A stretch of DNA of 64,000 nt from Bryoerythrophyllum caledonicum (lineage: Eukaryota > Streptophyta > Bryopsida > Pottiales > Pottiaceae): assembly GCA_963971425.1 (NCBI GenBank), contig OZ020515.1, positions 8,014,291 to 8,078,290 on the forward strand, in the 5' to 3' direction. Below the pieces are notes generated by a model. It was given only the letters and a program-made list of their open reading frames with translations. It ran no database searches and was not told the DNA's origin. Below, piece by piece: positions 37,151 through 50,459 of this stretch. The position numbers were made by a program, and so were the translations under genes. The stretch's first letter is position 1. Each line of letters begins with the position of its first letter.

Positions 37151-38085
37151 TTAAAGGGTTAATTTCCACGTGTCGCTCTTAACTCCTAAGAGCCCAAGTG
37201 TACGTGGGGCGTACGTAATGGATTTTGGGCAGGTTCCTACAATTAAAAAAAAAACATTTAAAAAAAAATCTTGTGCTAGATTGTGCCTAATAAGAGCTCC
37301 ACGGAGATATTTTTATTGTTATTTTTGGATTCATGGTGTAAAAGTTAGTACCACTCAAAGATAGAAATGGGGGCTTTGGGCAATTCCAAAATTTTGCTAG
37401 AAGTCTCTATTGACATTGAGATTTCCCATTCATGTAGAGAATATTACTTTCTTTGAATGTGTCAAAAAAATTCTAGTCTTTAGTGTAAAAAAAAAAATTT
37501 AACACGTTTTTACACGTTTTTACACATTTATGGCAAGCAGGGAAAAAGCTTCATCTTTTTTACATAAAACCTAGAGATCTTCATATTTTTCACTTTTTAT
37601 TTTTTCTACAACAATATGTGGTGTAACCCTTTTTATTGACTATTTAGATTATCATTCTAAAACATATTCAATTCTCAAAAAATAAATCGTGATTTGACAA
37701 TTTTTGAACCTCCACTCCTTGCACACTTGTTTTGAATATGCTACATCCCTTCTCTACCTCTAAAATTTTTTGTATACGGAACTAACATCATGCTCAACAC
37801 AATGGTAAAAGATTTAGACCTTGTGTAGTGCAAAAATTTAATACCAAGTGAAGTCAAAGTTTGCTGATACACTCAACGCAAGGAAGAAAATGAACCATTT
37901 TCTTGACTTCAAACACTACGATCTTTCAATCCGTGGAGTCAAAGTATATGAAATTTTGTGAGTATGTTATTTAGTAAGTCTTTATGGAGATCCTACGGTC
38001 AGAAGGATAAATATAAGGTTTTGTTTCCTTCCTTACTCATTGCACTAGAATCAACAATTTTGAAGTGTTTTTGATGTGAAATCAT

Positions 38086-38255
38086 TGTGAAGAATGACAC
38101 TCTGATGAGTGTGTTTTGATTAAGAGAATTGTACTTAGCAAAGAAGCTCAATATATATAGGTTGAGTAGAGGCGACTGTACAATAGTGAGGTGGTCCAAT
38201 GGGAACGCAGGATGATACAGTGGTAATGAACAGATACAGACAGAGAATACTAACA
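38086..38255 (-). repeat. Copia 3' LTR (left in window), 170 bp
   Basis: Starts TGTGAAGAATGACACTCTG and ends ACTAACA on the + strand; same length as the right LTR. Confidence 0.93.
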
Positions 38256-38745
38256 GCCCCCCTCCAATGTCTGATTCCTGTGTTCGCAGGTGAAGTTGGG
38301 GTGAGTGAAGGCGAGTGAAGCTCACAGAGATTGATTGAGCAATGAGTCGTGTGCTTGAGCTGGTGAGAAGGAATCGCTGTGAGTTGGCTTTTGAGGACGT
38401 CGACTGAAATGTTGTGAATTTGACGCTGTTGCAGGGTGTGTTGTTGTGGACTTGGGTCCACGTTTCGTTGTTGGTGGTGAGACAGGTGTTGATGGCGCTT
38501 GGCGAGTGGACTGGAAGGGCGGCAGCTGTGGTGGAGGGGCGAATCTTCCTTAGTTCCGTAGGAGCGCCAGAGACTAGAAATCGATCTAGGAAGGGTTTCG
38601 AGACAGGTAAGAGGGTGTGGGGTTTCCTGGTGGTTTTGTGCTAGGGAAGGTTTTGAACCTGTTTGGGTTTGATGTGTGCAGAATTGCCTAGAATGTGTGT
38701 GTGGGTTCGTCTTCAAGTAGTGTGGTTGATGCAGCGGGAAGAAAA

Positions 38746-38973
38746 ATGAAGTGTGAAGGTTGTTGTGGACTGGAAGAGATCGGAAATAATAGAGTCCGGT
38801 TGGCTTCTTCTGTAGGAAGTGATTCTAAGGTGTATGCGGTACGGCGGGTTTTTACACGTGGTTTGTTCAACTCTTGGCAGGATTGTGAGAACCAAGTGAA
38901 GGGCTATAGTGGGGCGCAATATAAGAGTTTTAAGGACTTGAATAGGGCTTTAGAGTATTTGAATGGTTTCTAG
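38746..38973 (+). CDS. Antisense ORF in the copia element: RNase H1 / viroplasmin-type hybrid-binding domain
   Basis: A 75-codon + strand ORF (ATG 38746, TAG 38971-38973) inside the retrotransposon, antisense to gag-pol. The C-terminal ~46 residues match the small domain shared by eukaryotic RNase H1 N-termini and caulimovirus protein VI (Cauli_VI family): VYAVRRVFTRGLFNSWQDC then QVKGYSGAQYKSFKDLNRAL, with the usual Trp, Cys, Gly-Tyr/Phe, Ala-x-Tyr-Lys-x-Phe spacing. That domain binds RNA/DNA hybrids or dsRNA. The ORF could be longer through an upstream exon (a cag lies at 38679-38681). Its stop and the pol stop share the palindrome CTAG at 38970-38973, so the two frames converge exactly. 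Function is inference; the domain call is fairly firm. Confidence 0.75.
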   Translation: MKCEGCCGLEEIGNNRVRLASSVGSDSKVYAVRRVFTRGLFNSWQDCENQVKGYSGAQYKSFKDLNRALEYLNGF

Positions 38974-41900
38974 GTGGGAGGGGAGATGGGGCAGGTGATG
39001 CCTAGAGCTGTGCGGTGTATTTCGAATTTAGTGCGTGAGAGGGATTTTGTGAAGATGTCTGTGGGTTGTGCATCTGTTGAAATGTAATGAAGCTCTATTT
39101 TCCCTTTCAAAACGCATTCTCGCACAAAGTGATGTGCAACTTCTATGTGTTTAGTCCTAGCATGAAATACCGGGTTTTTTGCTAGTTTAATAGCAGATTG
39201 ATTGTCGCAGTGAACAGGGATAGGTGAGGAGGTGTGAAGGTCTGTTCGGATTTGGTAGCTTGTGATTGTAAGAGATAGAGATGAGTTTGAGGGAATGGGA
39301 GAGGATGGGATTTCACAGAGGAGGCGACGAAGCCAAGTAGCCTCAGAGGCTCCAATAGAGAGAGAAACATATTCTGATTCTATAGAAGATTTGGCTACTA
39401 TGGGTTGACGCTTGGATTGCCAGGTAATGGCGGCTCCGGCGAGAATGAAGCAGTAACCCCCAGTGGACTTACGGGTTTTGTGGCATGTAGCCCAATCGGC
39501 ATCGGTATATCCTTGGATGGATTTTGTAATGTTTCTGGCGTAGAATAGATCGTAGGAGGCTGTTTTCTTCAAGTAGCGGAGGATATGATAAACAACATCC
39601 AGGTGAGTCTGTTGTGGTGCGGTCATGTATCTTGAGACAAGGCCGACAGGAAAGGCCAGATCGGGACGTGTATTGGTAAGAAAAATCAACTTCCCTACAA
39701 GTTTGCAATAGGAGGTGGAATCAACGTGTGGTGAGTCCATGTCGGTGAGAAGTTGAAGACCGGAGGGAAGTGGAACATGCTCAAGTTTGCATTCTAACAT
39801 GCCGCTTTCGGTTAGGATTTGAATAGCATATTCGGATTGGTTTAGAAAGATGTCTGTCGGGAGATGTCTAAATTCTACCTCTAAGTATTTGTTGACGATG
39901 CCAAGATCTGTGATGGCAAATTCTGTTTTGAGTTGGGTTTTTAACTAACTAATGGCCTCTTTGTCACCACCGGTGATGAAAAGATCATCAACATAGACAA
40001 CTAACAGGGTTTTGTTGTCACCTGAACCTTTGTAGTAGAGGTTATTGTCACTGTCGCTACGTGTAAAGCCTTGGGAAATTAGATATGCGTTGATTCGTGC
40101 ATACCATGCTCTGGAGCTTTGTTTTAAGCCATATAGTGCCTTTTTGAGATTGCAGACAAGGTGTTCTTGGCCGGGTTTGACAAAGCCAGGTGGTTGTTGA
40201 AGGTATACTTGTTCTTCTAAGTTTCCGTATAGAAATGCGGTTTTGACATCTAGATGGTGAATGTCATGTCCGAGTTGAGATGCGCGGGCTATAATAGTCC
40301 TAATAGTGGACTACTTGACTACAGGTGCAAAGACCTCATCGAAGTCAATGCCATGTCTTTGCTGAAAGCCACGAGCAACAAGTCGGGCTTTGAGGCGTGG
40401 TGCTTCTCCGGGTAGTGCAGGTTTGGTTTTGTATACCCACTTGGCTGTGATTGGTTTTTTGTTGGGAGGTAGTGGAACTAAGTCCCAAGTGTGATTCCTG
40501 TGGATGGAATTCATTTCATCTTGCATGGCATCGATCCAGCCTGAGTGTTGTGATGCTTGGCGATAAGTAATATTATCACTGGTTATGTCTGCATCAGCTT
40601 CGGTAAGGCATATGTCAAAGTTATCTGGAGTCACAGAAAGAATGTAGTCATCCAGCTTTACGCTTCGCTTCCTGAATCGAGTTGAGCGGCGTGAAGGATG
40701 TTGGGAAATGTCGTAGTTCATCTAATCGTGAATATCATTGTCAACTATGTCTGGTGGAGTTATGATCAGCTGCGAAGGAGTTGTAGCAGGAGGAGTTGGC
40801 GGCTTTGGTACCTGCGAGGACTGACGAGGAGGGAAGGTCTTCGGCGATGCTGGATTTGTGTTGGCGTAGATAACTGAAGAGGGTGAGATCGGGGAAAGTT
40901 CCGTGGATGGACAGGGTCGGGAGAGATCCGGGAAGGAACTAGGCTGGGGTAGTTCCGGGTCAGAGTCATGTTCGAGTAGATTGGTAATCTGGGGTGCGAC
41001 AGGTGGGGAGCGGGGAGCCTGGGGTTCGATGGGTTGGAAGCGGGGAGCCTGGGATGCGACGGGTGGGGAACGGGGAACCTAGGGTTCGGTGGTGCCGTCA
41101 CTGGACAGTGGCGGAGATCTGTGAGGGCCCTGGTATTCTTGTCGAACATTTTCCTGAGTATAAGGTTGAGAATTTCGTAGTAGAAATTCGTCTATAGTCT
41201 CGTAATCAGAGACGTTGGACAGAGTGGGAGAGAGAAGGCCCAAGATACTTTCATCAAACATGAGGTCTCTAGAAATAAGAATTTTGTTTTGAGAGAGATC
41301 AAAGCATCTGTAGGCCTTGGATTTGTCGTCATACCCTACAAGTGTAGAAACTAATGATTTTTGTTGAAGTTTATTACATGTTTTGAGATGGATATATGCG
41401 CGGCATCTGTAGATTCGTAAATGGGAGATATCTGGTGTATTGCCAGTATATCTTTCGTAGAGAGTTGTCATGGATAGAGCTCGGTGAGGCATACGATTAG
41501 ATATATAAGTGGCTGCTCGAAGTGCTTCCTCCGATAGGCTTGTTGGTAAATTTGCTCCAAATAATAATGTGCGTATGGTCTCGCATAGATGACAATTCTT
41601 CCGTTCAGCGATGCCATTTTGTTGTGGTGTATACGCGGTAGTCAAGTGGCGCGTAATTCCTTGTTGAGTGCAGTAGTGGTTGAATTCGGTTGACAGATAT
41701 TCACCGCCACGATTTGTACGGAGACGTGCGATAGAAAGAGAGGTTTGTTTTTCTACCATGCGTTGGAAGTTCTGGAAAATTGAGTAGGTTTCACTCTTCG
41801 CAGAGATAAAAAATGCCCATGTGTGCCTGGAATAGTCGTCTATAAAGGTTAGAACATAGCGGGAGCCTGTGAGAGAGGCATGGGGAAATGGTCCACATAA

Positions 41901-44350
41901 GTCTGAGTGCACTAGTTCTAAAGGTCGTGATGTTTGCGAGAGGCTCTGTCAAGGAATGGGATGAATATGCTGTTTCCCTAGAATGTAGGATTCGCAAGTG
42001 GGATGAATATTTTTCAGAGGTGGTAATCCTGTCACTAATCCTTGATGTGAGAAATTGTGTAGTGTTTGATAGTTGAGGTGCCCTAACCGTTTGTGCCATA
42101 ATTCAGTAAGTCCTGGTGGGGTGAGAGACGCAAGGTTTAGTGACGGAGATGAGTCAAACTTGTGGATCTTTCTTGCTAATGATGTGTTCAGCCTGTATAG
42201 ACTGTTTGAGTGAGATTGTGTGCCAAGTAACATAACCTTGGTTGGATCATGCCTGTGAAATATCCAGCAATTTCTAGGACCGAAGAGAGTAAAGTGACCA
42301 TTATCGGCAAATTTGCCTACTGATAAAAGATTCTTGCATAGGCCAAGGACATAAAGAACCTCGGTAGTCCGTTTATTTCCAGGAAGAATGACTACCCCTT
42401 GAGAGTTTAGAGGGAGAGAGCGTCCGTTGGCAATAATAATCTGCGAGTTTGGTCCTCTTCTTATCTTTGTGAGTAGATTCTTGTTGCCTGTAACATGAGT
42501 AGTTGCACCACTATCTAGATACCAGTTGTTGGAGGAAGGGTAGGTAGTAATTTCAGTAGCATATACCTCATGTTCTTCATCGTCGTTGGTGTGATACTCT
42601 TCAACTTCTTCTTCAGTTTCTTCAGTTTCTGCAATATTTGCCTGTGAGTTCTTCCTCCAGTTGGAACTTTGAAGTCGCAGTTCCCTGAGCTTGTTTTTGT
42701 GGTAGCGTATTGGACAGGTATGTGCCCAGTGATTTGGGTTGCCGCACTCATGACAAACCCCTTGATTGTTAGATGATTTGGTGTCCTGGTTTTGTCTGCG
42801 GCCTGTGTATGCTTGTGTCGCAGTGGCCCTGCCGCCGCGAGTCGCGCGATTGCCGCATGATAGCCGCCGCGAGCCGTAGGGTGGCCGTTAGTTGCCGCCG
42901 AGTAGTCGCCGGAAGCTGGAGGGTCGCGTCTCGGTGGATTTCCACCACCTCGTGTCGCCGAAGTACTGTCTGCAGTGCGTCCGCCGTTTCTGCTTGTTTG
43001 ACTTGATCCTTGGCGTCCTCTACCACGAGGTCTATAAGTTCCTTCTGTGTAGAGTGCCTCTTTTGTAGTGTTGCGATTTTTGTATCGCGACCTGCGTTCA
43101 TCTTCTTGTAGGAGTAGAGACTCTAATTGTGTATATGAAACTAGAATTTCCCTGGCTGTTATAAATTGACAGTAGAAGGACCATGATTTTGGGAGACTCA
43201 TGAGAATTCTTTCCACTAGTTCATCATCAGGTATGACTACGTTGATGTTTGTTAGTTGTACTACGAGAGAGCTGATGTTTCTCATGTGATCATCAAGACT
43301 TGTTTTTTCAGACATGCGCAAGTTGTATAGCTGAGTCTTTAGCGTTAGCTTTCTATTGATCGACGTGGATTCATAGAGGGTTCGAAGTTTGTTCCACATC
43401 TGTCAAGGTTCTCTAAGAGGCATGATGTGAGGGAGTATGGAGTCCTTAACTGTAGAGATGATAATTCGCATTGCTCTGGTCTTCTGGTCCTCCAGTTGTT
43501 GTTGTTCTTCTGTGGTAGTTGGATTGAACTTGCTCTTGCCGTGTGGTTCAGCTCAACTTGTATTGACCGCAGCTGATGATTCTCCTTCGTCTAGAGTTAG
43601 TGTCTGAAGACTAGTATCAGATTCTATAAGATGCCAGATGCGTTCTCCGCGTAGAGTCATTCCAACCCTGAACGACCACAGCGTGTAATTGTTAGCGCCC
43701 TGCAGCTTTGTCGTTTCTTGAAGTTCTCGGCTCGTTAGCGCTGACTCCATGATTCTGAAGAAACTGTATCAGTTTCTTTTTCTACGGCACTCCTCTGCTC
43801 CTCAAACGTCTGACTTCACGGTCAAAAAACTATGTCTCATAAGCCCTGATCTTGTAGTATGATTAAACATCAATCCGGTGATAGTTCCGGTGATAGCTCC
43901 AGTGACAGCTTCACGAAGTTGCGAGGCTGAGACGGCCTGTTTTATCAACTCATATGAGCCGTGTTAGTGCGATGCTGCTCGTTCGGGCGTAGATGCAGAA
44001 TGTGCGGCGCTACAGCTGGATGCGGGTGCTGCTGCAACAGGTGATATCTTCTAAGTTGAAAACCTAATGCGCAGAAAGAACTTCCGCACTCTCCATCTCC
44101 TGCTCTGTTCTGCAAGTAGTATGGTTAGAACGTGTAAATACAATGTGTGTTAGACTTAGCTGATGGTGGTTGGAACCTGCCGATAAGCTTTGTCAAGTGA
44201 GTGTGTCGGAGAGTAGCTGAGGCGGTGGAACCGGTCATTTAGCTTCTCTCTGTGAGTAAGATTACTCGTGCTAGGTAGTGTAGCCACGATGGGCTTGAAG
44301 TATCACTCAGATGAGTGATTGTGAAGGATCAGAGGTTCGCTATGATACCA

Positions 44351-44520
44351 TGTGAAGAATGACACTCTGATGAGTGTGTTCTGATTAAGAGAATTGTACT
44401 GAGCAAAGAAGCTCAATATATACAGGTTGAGTAGAGGCGACTGTACAACAGTGAGGCGGTCCAATGGGAACGAAGGATGATACAGTGGTAATGAACAGAT
44501 ACAGACAGAGAATACTAACA
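44351..44520 (-). repeat. Copia 5' LTR (right in window), 170 bp
   Basis: Pairs with the left LTR at the same length, about six differences; followed inward on the - strand by the tRNA-iMet-like primer site. Confidence 0.93.
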
Positions 44521-44545
44521 ATCATCACGGGCTTTCAGGGGTTAA

Positions 44546-45141
44546 CGGCTGTACTTGCTATTCCACTGTTTTTTACTGTTGTAGAACATGCCTACATGGC
44601 AACCGTTCCCAACATCAGCATACATTTCTGAAGACACGCATAAATCTAGTGCAACGTTCACCAAGAGGTAAACTAGAAGCTTGGCGCATCTCAACTTCAA
44701 CACGCAGCAAGAAGATATTCAAGGTGGCAGCAAACACATAAATCATGGCAACTTACAAACTGAGTGTCAGAGTAACCATTCTTTTTTTATTGTTACAATT
44801 TTATTTTTGTAATATCTCCATATGATTTCAGTGAAGGCTTTGCCTTCAGGTTCTGTGTGTGATTACACAGTTGCGGAGAGTAAGATATCAGTTGCTGATC
44901 TATTCTACATGAATGAGTTCCTCATTATATCCTCTTCTAACAAATGAGAGTTGCGATATCTCTGCCCTCCTTGTCGGAGGTGGACACCAACTTCGCCTCA
45001 GACTCTAATGTACAGATTGCAGCTTCGCCGCATTTCGTCACTAGACCTACACTACAACTGGATAACATCATGTTACTCTTCTCTACCTATGTCAATTGAT
45101 CCTACCAATACAAGAAGCGTTCTCTCTAAATGTCTGTGGCG
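44546..45141. other. 3' flank of the GAPDH gene
   Basis: Between the TTAA-type element and the GAPDH stop. No other gene seen. It probably holds the GAPDH 3' untranslated region (reading leftward). Confidence 0.45.
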
Positions 45142-46962
<1,821 letters not shown>

Positions 46963-46979
<17 letters not shown>

Positions 46980-47013
46980 GGTCGAGATCGACAACTACTG
47001 TACCTCTTCCCAT
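46963..47013 (-). promoter_or_regulatory. Upstream ORF overlapping the GAPDH start
   Basis: ATG at 47013 opens a 16-codon frame (MGRGTVVVDLDHGYGF) that ends at 46963, past the main ATG at 46979 and in another frame. A shorter upstream ORF (MQLVS) lies at 47110-47093. They matter only if the leader is not spliced. Confidence 0.4.
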
Positions 47014-47643
47014 CCTCAGCGCCTGGACAGATCCACCTTGCCTTCAGATCAAGTCCTGGACTGCTGTACCAACCTGCAGATTGAGTTCAAAACTACGAAA
47101 CCAGCTGCATCCCTAGACAAGAAAATATCGAGCAGGCGTCGGCAAAGCGATCTAGCAAATCAAATTGCGTGGAGAGATAGAGCGAGACGTCAGGACCTCG
47201 TAACGGCACCTGAGACTCAATCTAGACGACAAAGCGGAAGACGACAAGGCTGTAAATGCGAGGTTCTTCTGTTCAAGAGAGCCTGCAGGAGAGGGGAGAT
47301 CAACGGAGCGATGAGATTGGAAAGAGGATTGCGAGGCGAGCGGGGTGTTATATGGAGCATGGGCGGGGGTGGGGCGAAATGCTGGGCCCAGTTGGCGGTG
47401 GGGGGACCAGTCGCGCGGGTGGGCGGCGGCACGGTCATCACGGCGTCGCGGCGTGGATCGGGTCAGCGACCACTTGGACGGGATGACCACTCCCCATTAC
47501 TTCCTTGCACTTTCATTCCTCCGGCTTCGATCCGCCTCGGCGACTCCTCAGCGACGAAATGCCTGGTAATTTCAGTCAATGTTTAATCATCCTGCAAGTA
47601 TTACTACCGTACCTAGTGGTTGCTTTCAACACCTCTAAGGTAG
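46980..47643. other. GAPDH leader and promoter region
   Basis: GC-rich, with overlapping open frames on both strands (for example 46945-47586 + and 47152-47490 -) that I take as composition effects, because none matches a known protein and they run through the promoter. Confidence 0.45.
47347..47355 (-). promoter_or_regulatory. Possible TATA box of the GAPDH gene
   Basis: CCATATAAC on the - strand, about 370 bp before the ATG, in GC-rich sequence. It implies a leader of roughly 340 nt. Confidence 0.4.
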
Positions 47644-47916
47644 GCCAGGGAGAATTGACCCCTCGCTCGTCCTTACCCATGGGGGCCACGAGGTGGTGGG
47701 CCCAAACCTAGCCCCTATTTTGTTTTTGTATAGCCCCTACGTATAGAAATAGAGGATCCTAGAGGGTAAACAATTGCCATAGGCTCCAAATTTGTCCGAA
47801 AACAATCCAAAAAAAGCCTCTGGTCCCCCAAAATAAAAGGGCCAGAAAAATGACCCTGCAACTACGACACGGCCCACCTCGGGTAAGGACGAGCGAGGGG
47901 GTCAATTCTCCCTGGC
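47644..47916. mobile_element. MITE family M5, 273 bp, Mutator-like
   Basis: Inverted ends of over 30 bp, beginning GCCAGGGAGAATTGACCCC on the left with the complement on the right and continuing through tcgctcgtccttaccc. Flanked by cctctaaggtag on both sides (47632-47643 and 47917-47928), 12 matching bases that could be a 9-bp duplication plus chance. GC-rich interior without ORF. Its right flank is the start of M3 copy 2. Confidence 0.85.
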
Positions 47917-47926
47917 CCTCTAAGGT

Positions 47927-48451
47927 AGAGGCACTCAATTCTAATCACTTAGGCTAGTTCGAGGCTCAAATGACATTGTATGTCATAAACATTTATGTAG
48001 GAAGATGCAGAATTAGGAATGAATTCAACAAATATTTTTTCAAATTTAATCACAAAGATTTGGAATTGATATAGAATTTAAAAGCCCATAAACCACCGGA
48101 GCCCATAATCAAAGTGTGGAGTAGGTGAGATTTGGTGCCCTCCTTCACCTAATGCCAATCAGTGAGAGTGAGTAAAAAGAGAGAAGACATGCCATGGATA
48201 ACCAACTCATGGAGGGTACCCAATACCGATCGGCCTTGTTCGACTTTCGAGGCAATGCCACCAATGAGAGCTCAATTGAGCTGGAGCAACCCAAAATTGC
48301 ACACATCAAGATCCAATGCCGATAATGACTGGTGTTTTCAGATTTTGAGTTATTGGTTTTGGGTCACTTCATGCACCATTTCAAGCATTTGCCATTTTCA
48401 TGCATACTCTAATGATCGAAATTGGGTGGCCAATCGGAATTGGGTGCCTTT
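47927..48451. mobile_element. MITE family M3, copy 2
   Basis: Ends AGAGGCACTCAATTCTAATC and the complementary GGAATTGGGTGCCTTT. Follows copy 1 (16563) along its length but lacks the 146-bp insertion. It is the empty-site reference for that insertion (about 48190-48198). Confidence 0.8.
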
Positions 48452-49040
48452 ATCTTATTTCAAAAGAATTATTTTTCTTTGACAGAGCGATTCGGACACA
48501 ATGGGTATCACCTATGCATTATAAGGTAGCACCTTGTCATTACATGGATAATCACTTGGACAAAAACCTTATATTTTCCGAAAAATCTAACAAGTTACTC
48601 TTCAATTTGAATTAATTATGTATAAATGCAACCACAGCGAAGGGTACTCTAAATTTTATGTTAAGTGTAGGCACACAATATGGTTCATAAATGCTATAAG
48701 TTGTTATTCTCAATGCATATTTTTACCAACCATGCTCACAATGATCACCCTCTTTAAATTGTACTTTCGGTAAAAATCTTCATCAAAAGTAAAAAGTTGT
48801 AGAGCTTTCAAATCATGAACTACCACTACACTAAACATAAAATTTAGTGTACTGTAGAAGAGGAAAGAGAGGGTGAACTATAGGTCATGTTAACCTTTTA
48901 TCTTTTAACATCTAAGTGGACTATGAGGCCTCAGGAGAATTTATGAGTGCAATAGAATATGCACAACATCATTTGCATAGTGCATACATTTCATTGCAAC
49001 TCTACTTCACGAAAATCACTATAGTTTGTCAATGCCTGCA
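48452..49040. other. AT-rich gene-free stretch
   Basis: Contains a short palindrome of M6 end sequence (48832-48852, actacactaaacataaaa then tttagtgta) and a repeat shared with 35.7 kb. No gene. Confidence 0.4.
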
Positions 49041-49044
49041 TTAA

Positions 49045-49852
49045 CCCCTAAAGGACCAAAGTCCCCTCCGAGGGCATTTTGAGTTTGAGTAAGGTACCAC
49101 ATTCTCAATTCTAGGCATTATTTTCTGAGATTTTTTAATTGAATAGACAACTTTTGATTAGTTTTGCGTAGACACAAATTTCGTTGAATTCCAACTTACG
49201 GTTCAAAAGTTACAATTTATTTTCACTTATATATACAAATAGTGCAGCAGTTTAGTGTGACATATCACAAATACTGTCACTAAACTTTAATAACTTCTAA
49301 ATTCAGTAGAAATTCGAGTTTTTGTCCATTTAAAAGAAAGAAAATGTCCTCATGGGAAGGAAATTGAGATCTTTGCATCTACCATACAAATTTGTGAATT
49401 TCAAAAATTTGAGAAGGATATGATATATGCAAAATATAAAGTGTATTGATACTTCTCAGCACATAGTTGCATTGCAGGATTGTTTAGGACATCTTATACA
49501 CCTCTTCTACTTCTAAAATTTAATGTACATGTGCCTAACATGATCCTTTTCAAGTTAACATAATAAATTCTCGGCCCGTAGTGCAAAAAGTTGCCACAGA
49601 AGGTGGTTGACGTTTGTTGAAGGTGTTTAGTATGCCTCAGAAAGAGATTATGTCTCACTTCAAAGAGTGATATCTTTCAATATGTGCGGTCAAATTTACC
49701 AAAATTTTCACCACACACTCTCATACAACTCTAGTACAAGATCCTACTGTTTAATTTTCAGAAAAAATATTTTGTATCATTTCGTGTTGAATGCGCTGAA
49801 AATGGCACTTTTGGAGTGATTTTGAGGGGAAAATGTCTTGGTCCTTTAGGGG
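49045..49852. mobile_element. TTAA-flanked element, F1-related (F7), 808 bp, intact ends
   Basis: Ends CCCCTAAAGGACCAA / TTGGTCCTTTAGGGG, perfect over 15 bp, with TTAA at 49041-49044 and 49853-49856. Interior is distantly F1-like. Good type example of the terminus. Confidence 0.9.
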
Positions 49853-50010
49853 TTAATGGAGATCAAAGAGATGCATAACCTAGAAAGCTCTCGCGGAGCT
49901 CTAAGTGTGTTTTCAAGACGGCGACATCAATGGCTCATCATTGGAAAAGTTACAACACCTAGAGCACCAAAATCGGCCCTCCCAAGTCTTTGCAGGCCTT
50001 CACAGGTTAA

Positions 50011-50242
50011 CCCTCAAACGATCCAATGACTCATGGAGAGCGTATATATATTCACGTATTTTATTCTATAAAAAACAAAAAATTGTACAAAATTTAGAGA
50101 GACCAAATAAAATTATGTTAGTTGAAGAATCTTCAATCCAAAGGTGTATGTCTTTTTAAATTTTAATACATTTTTTGTATTATATAGAGTAAAATACGTG
50201 ATTGTATGTACGGTTTCCATGGGTCACTGGGTCGTTTAAGGG
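50011..50242. mobile_element. TTAA-flanked MITE, family F5, 232 bp
   Basis: Ends CCCTCAAACGATCCAATGA and the inverse CACTGGGTCGTTTAAGGG, imperfect, with TTAA at 50007-50010 and 50243-50246. No ORF. Confidence 0.8.
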
Positions 50243-50459
50243 TTAAACGGCCCCATGTGTCGTTGTGGTCATGTATTCTACTTGTATGGTGTTGTATTGA
50301 ACATGATAAGATTCATATATTGAAATGAATCCCAAATGAAAGATGTTAATTGAAGAATCTTAAATCCAAAGGTGTATGTCTTCCTAAATTCAAATACATT
50401 TTCTATGTTCTAAAGAGTAGAGTACGTGGCCATATCTTTGGTCTCCATGGGTCATTCAA

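Larger units (their letters stand above)
38086..44520 (-). mobile_element. Ty1/copia LTR retrotransposon, broken fossil, - strand
   Basis: Two 170-bp LTRs (38086-38255 and 44351-44520), both TG...CA, differ at about six sites (~3.5%), and ATCAT flanks both sides (38081-38085 and 44521-44525). The element reads leftward. The primer site next to the right LTR (TGGTATCATAGC) resembles the initiator-Met tRNA type; a purine tract (GGAGGGGGGC) precedes the left LTR. Parts in copia order: gag with zinc knuckle (about 43750-42690), protease (about 42520), integrase (about 42200-41250), reverse transcriptase (about 40500-39950), RNase H (about 39550-39000). The coding region is broken, with roughly half a dozen breaks. 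At plant-like rates the LTR divergence means a few million years. A ~715-bp segment between pol and the left LTR carries an antisense ORF. Confidence 0.93.
37183..44541. mobile_element. TTAA-flanked element, family F1, split by a copia insertion
   Basis: Left end CTCCTAAGAGCCC after TTAA (37179-37182), right end GGGCTTTCAGGGG before TTAA (44542-44545). Without the copia element and one ATCAT the length would be about 919 bp, equal to other F1 copies. This shows the F1 copy is older than the copia insertion. Confidence 0.85.

Noticed and set aside
49041-49856. TTA or TA target duplication instead of TTAA
   Set aside because: TTA cannot give symmetrical ends, and TA would leave the outer T and A to chance although they recur in almost all intact copies.
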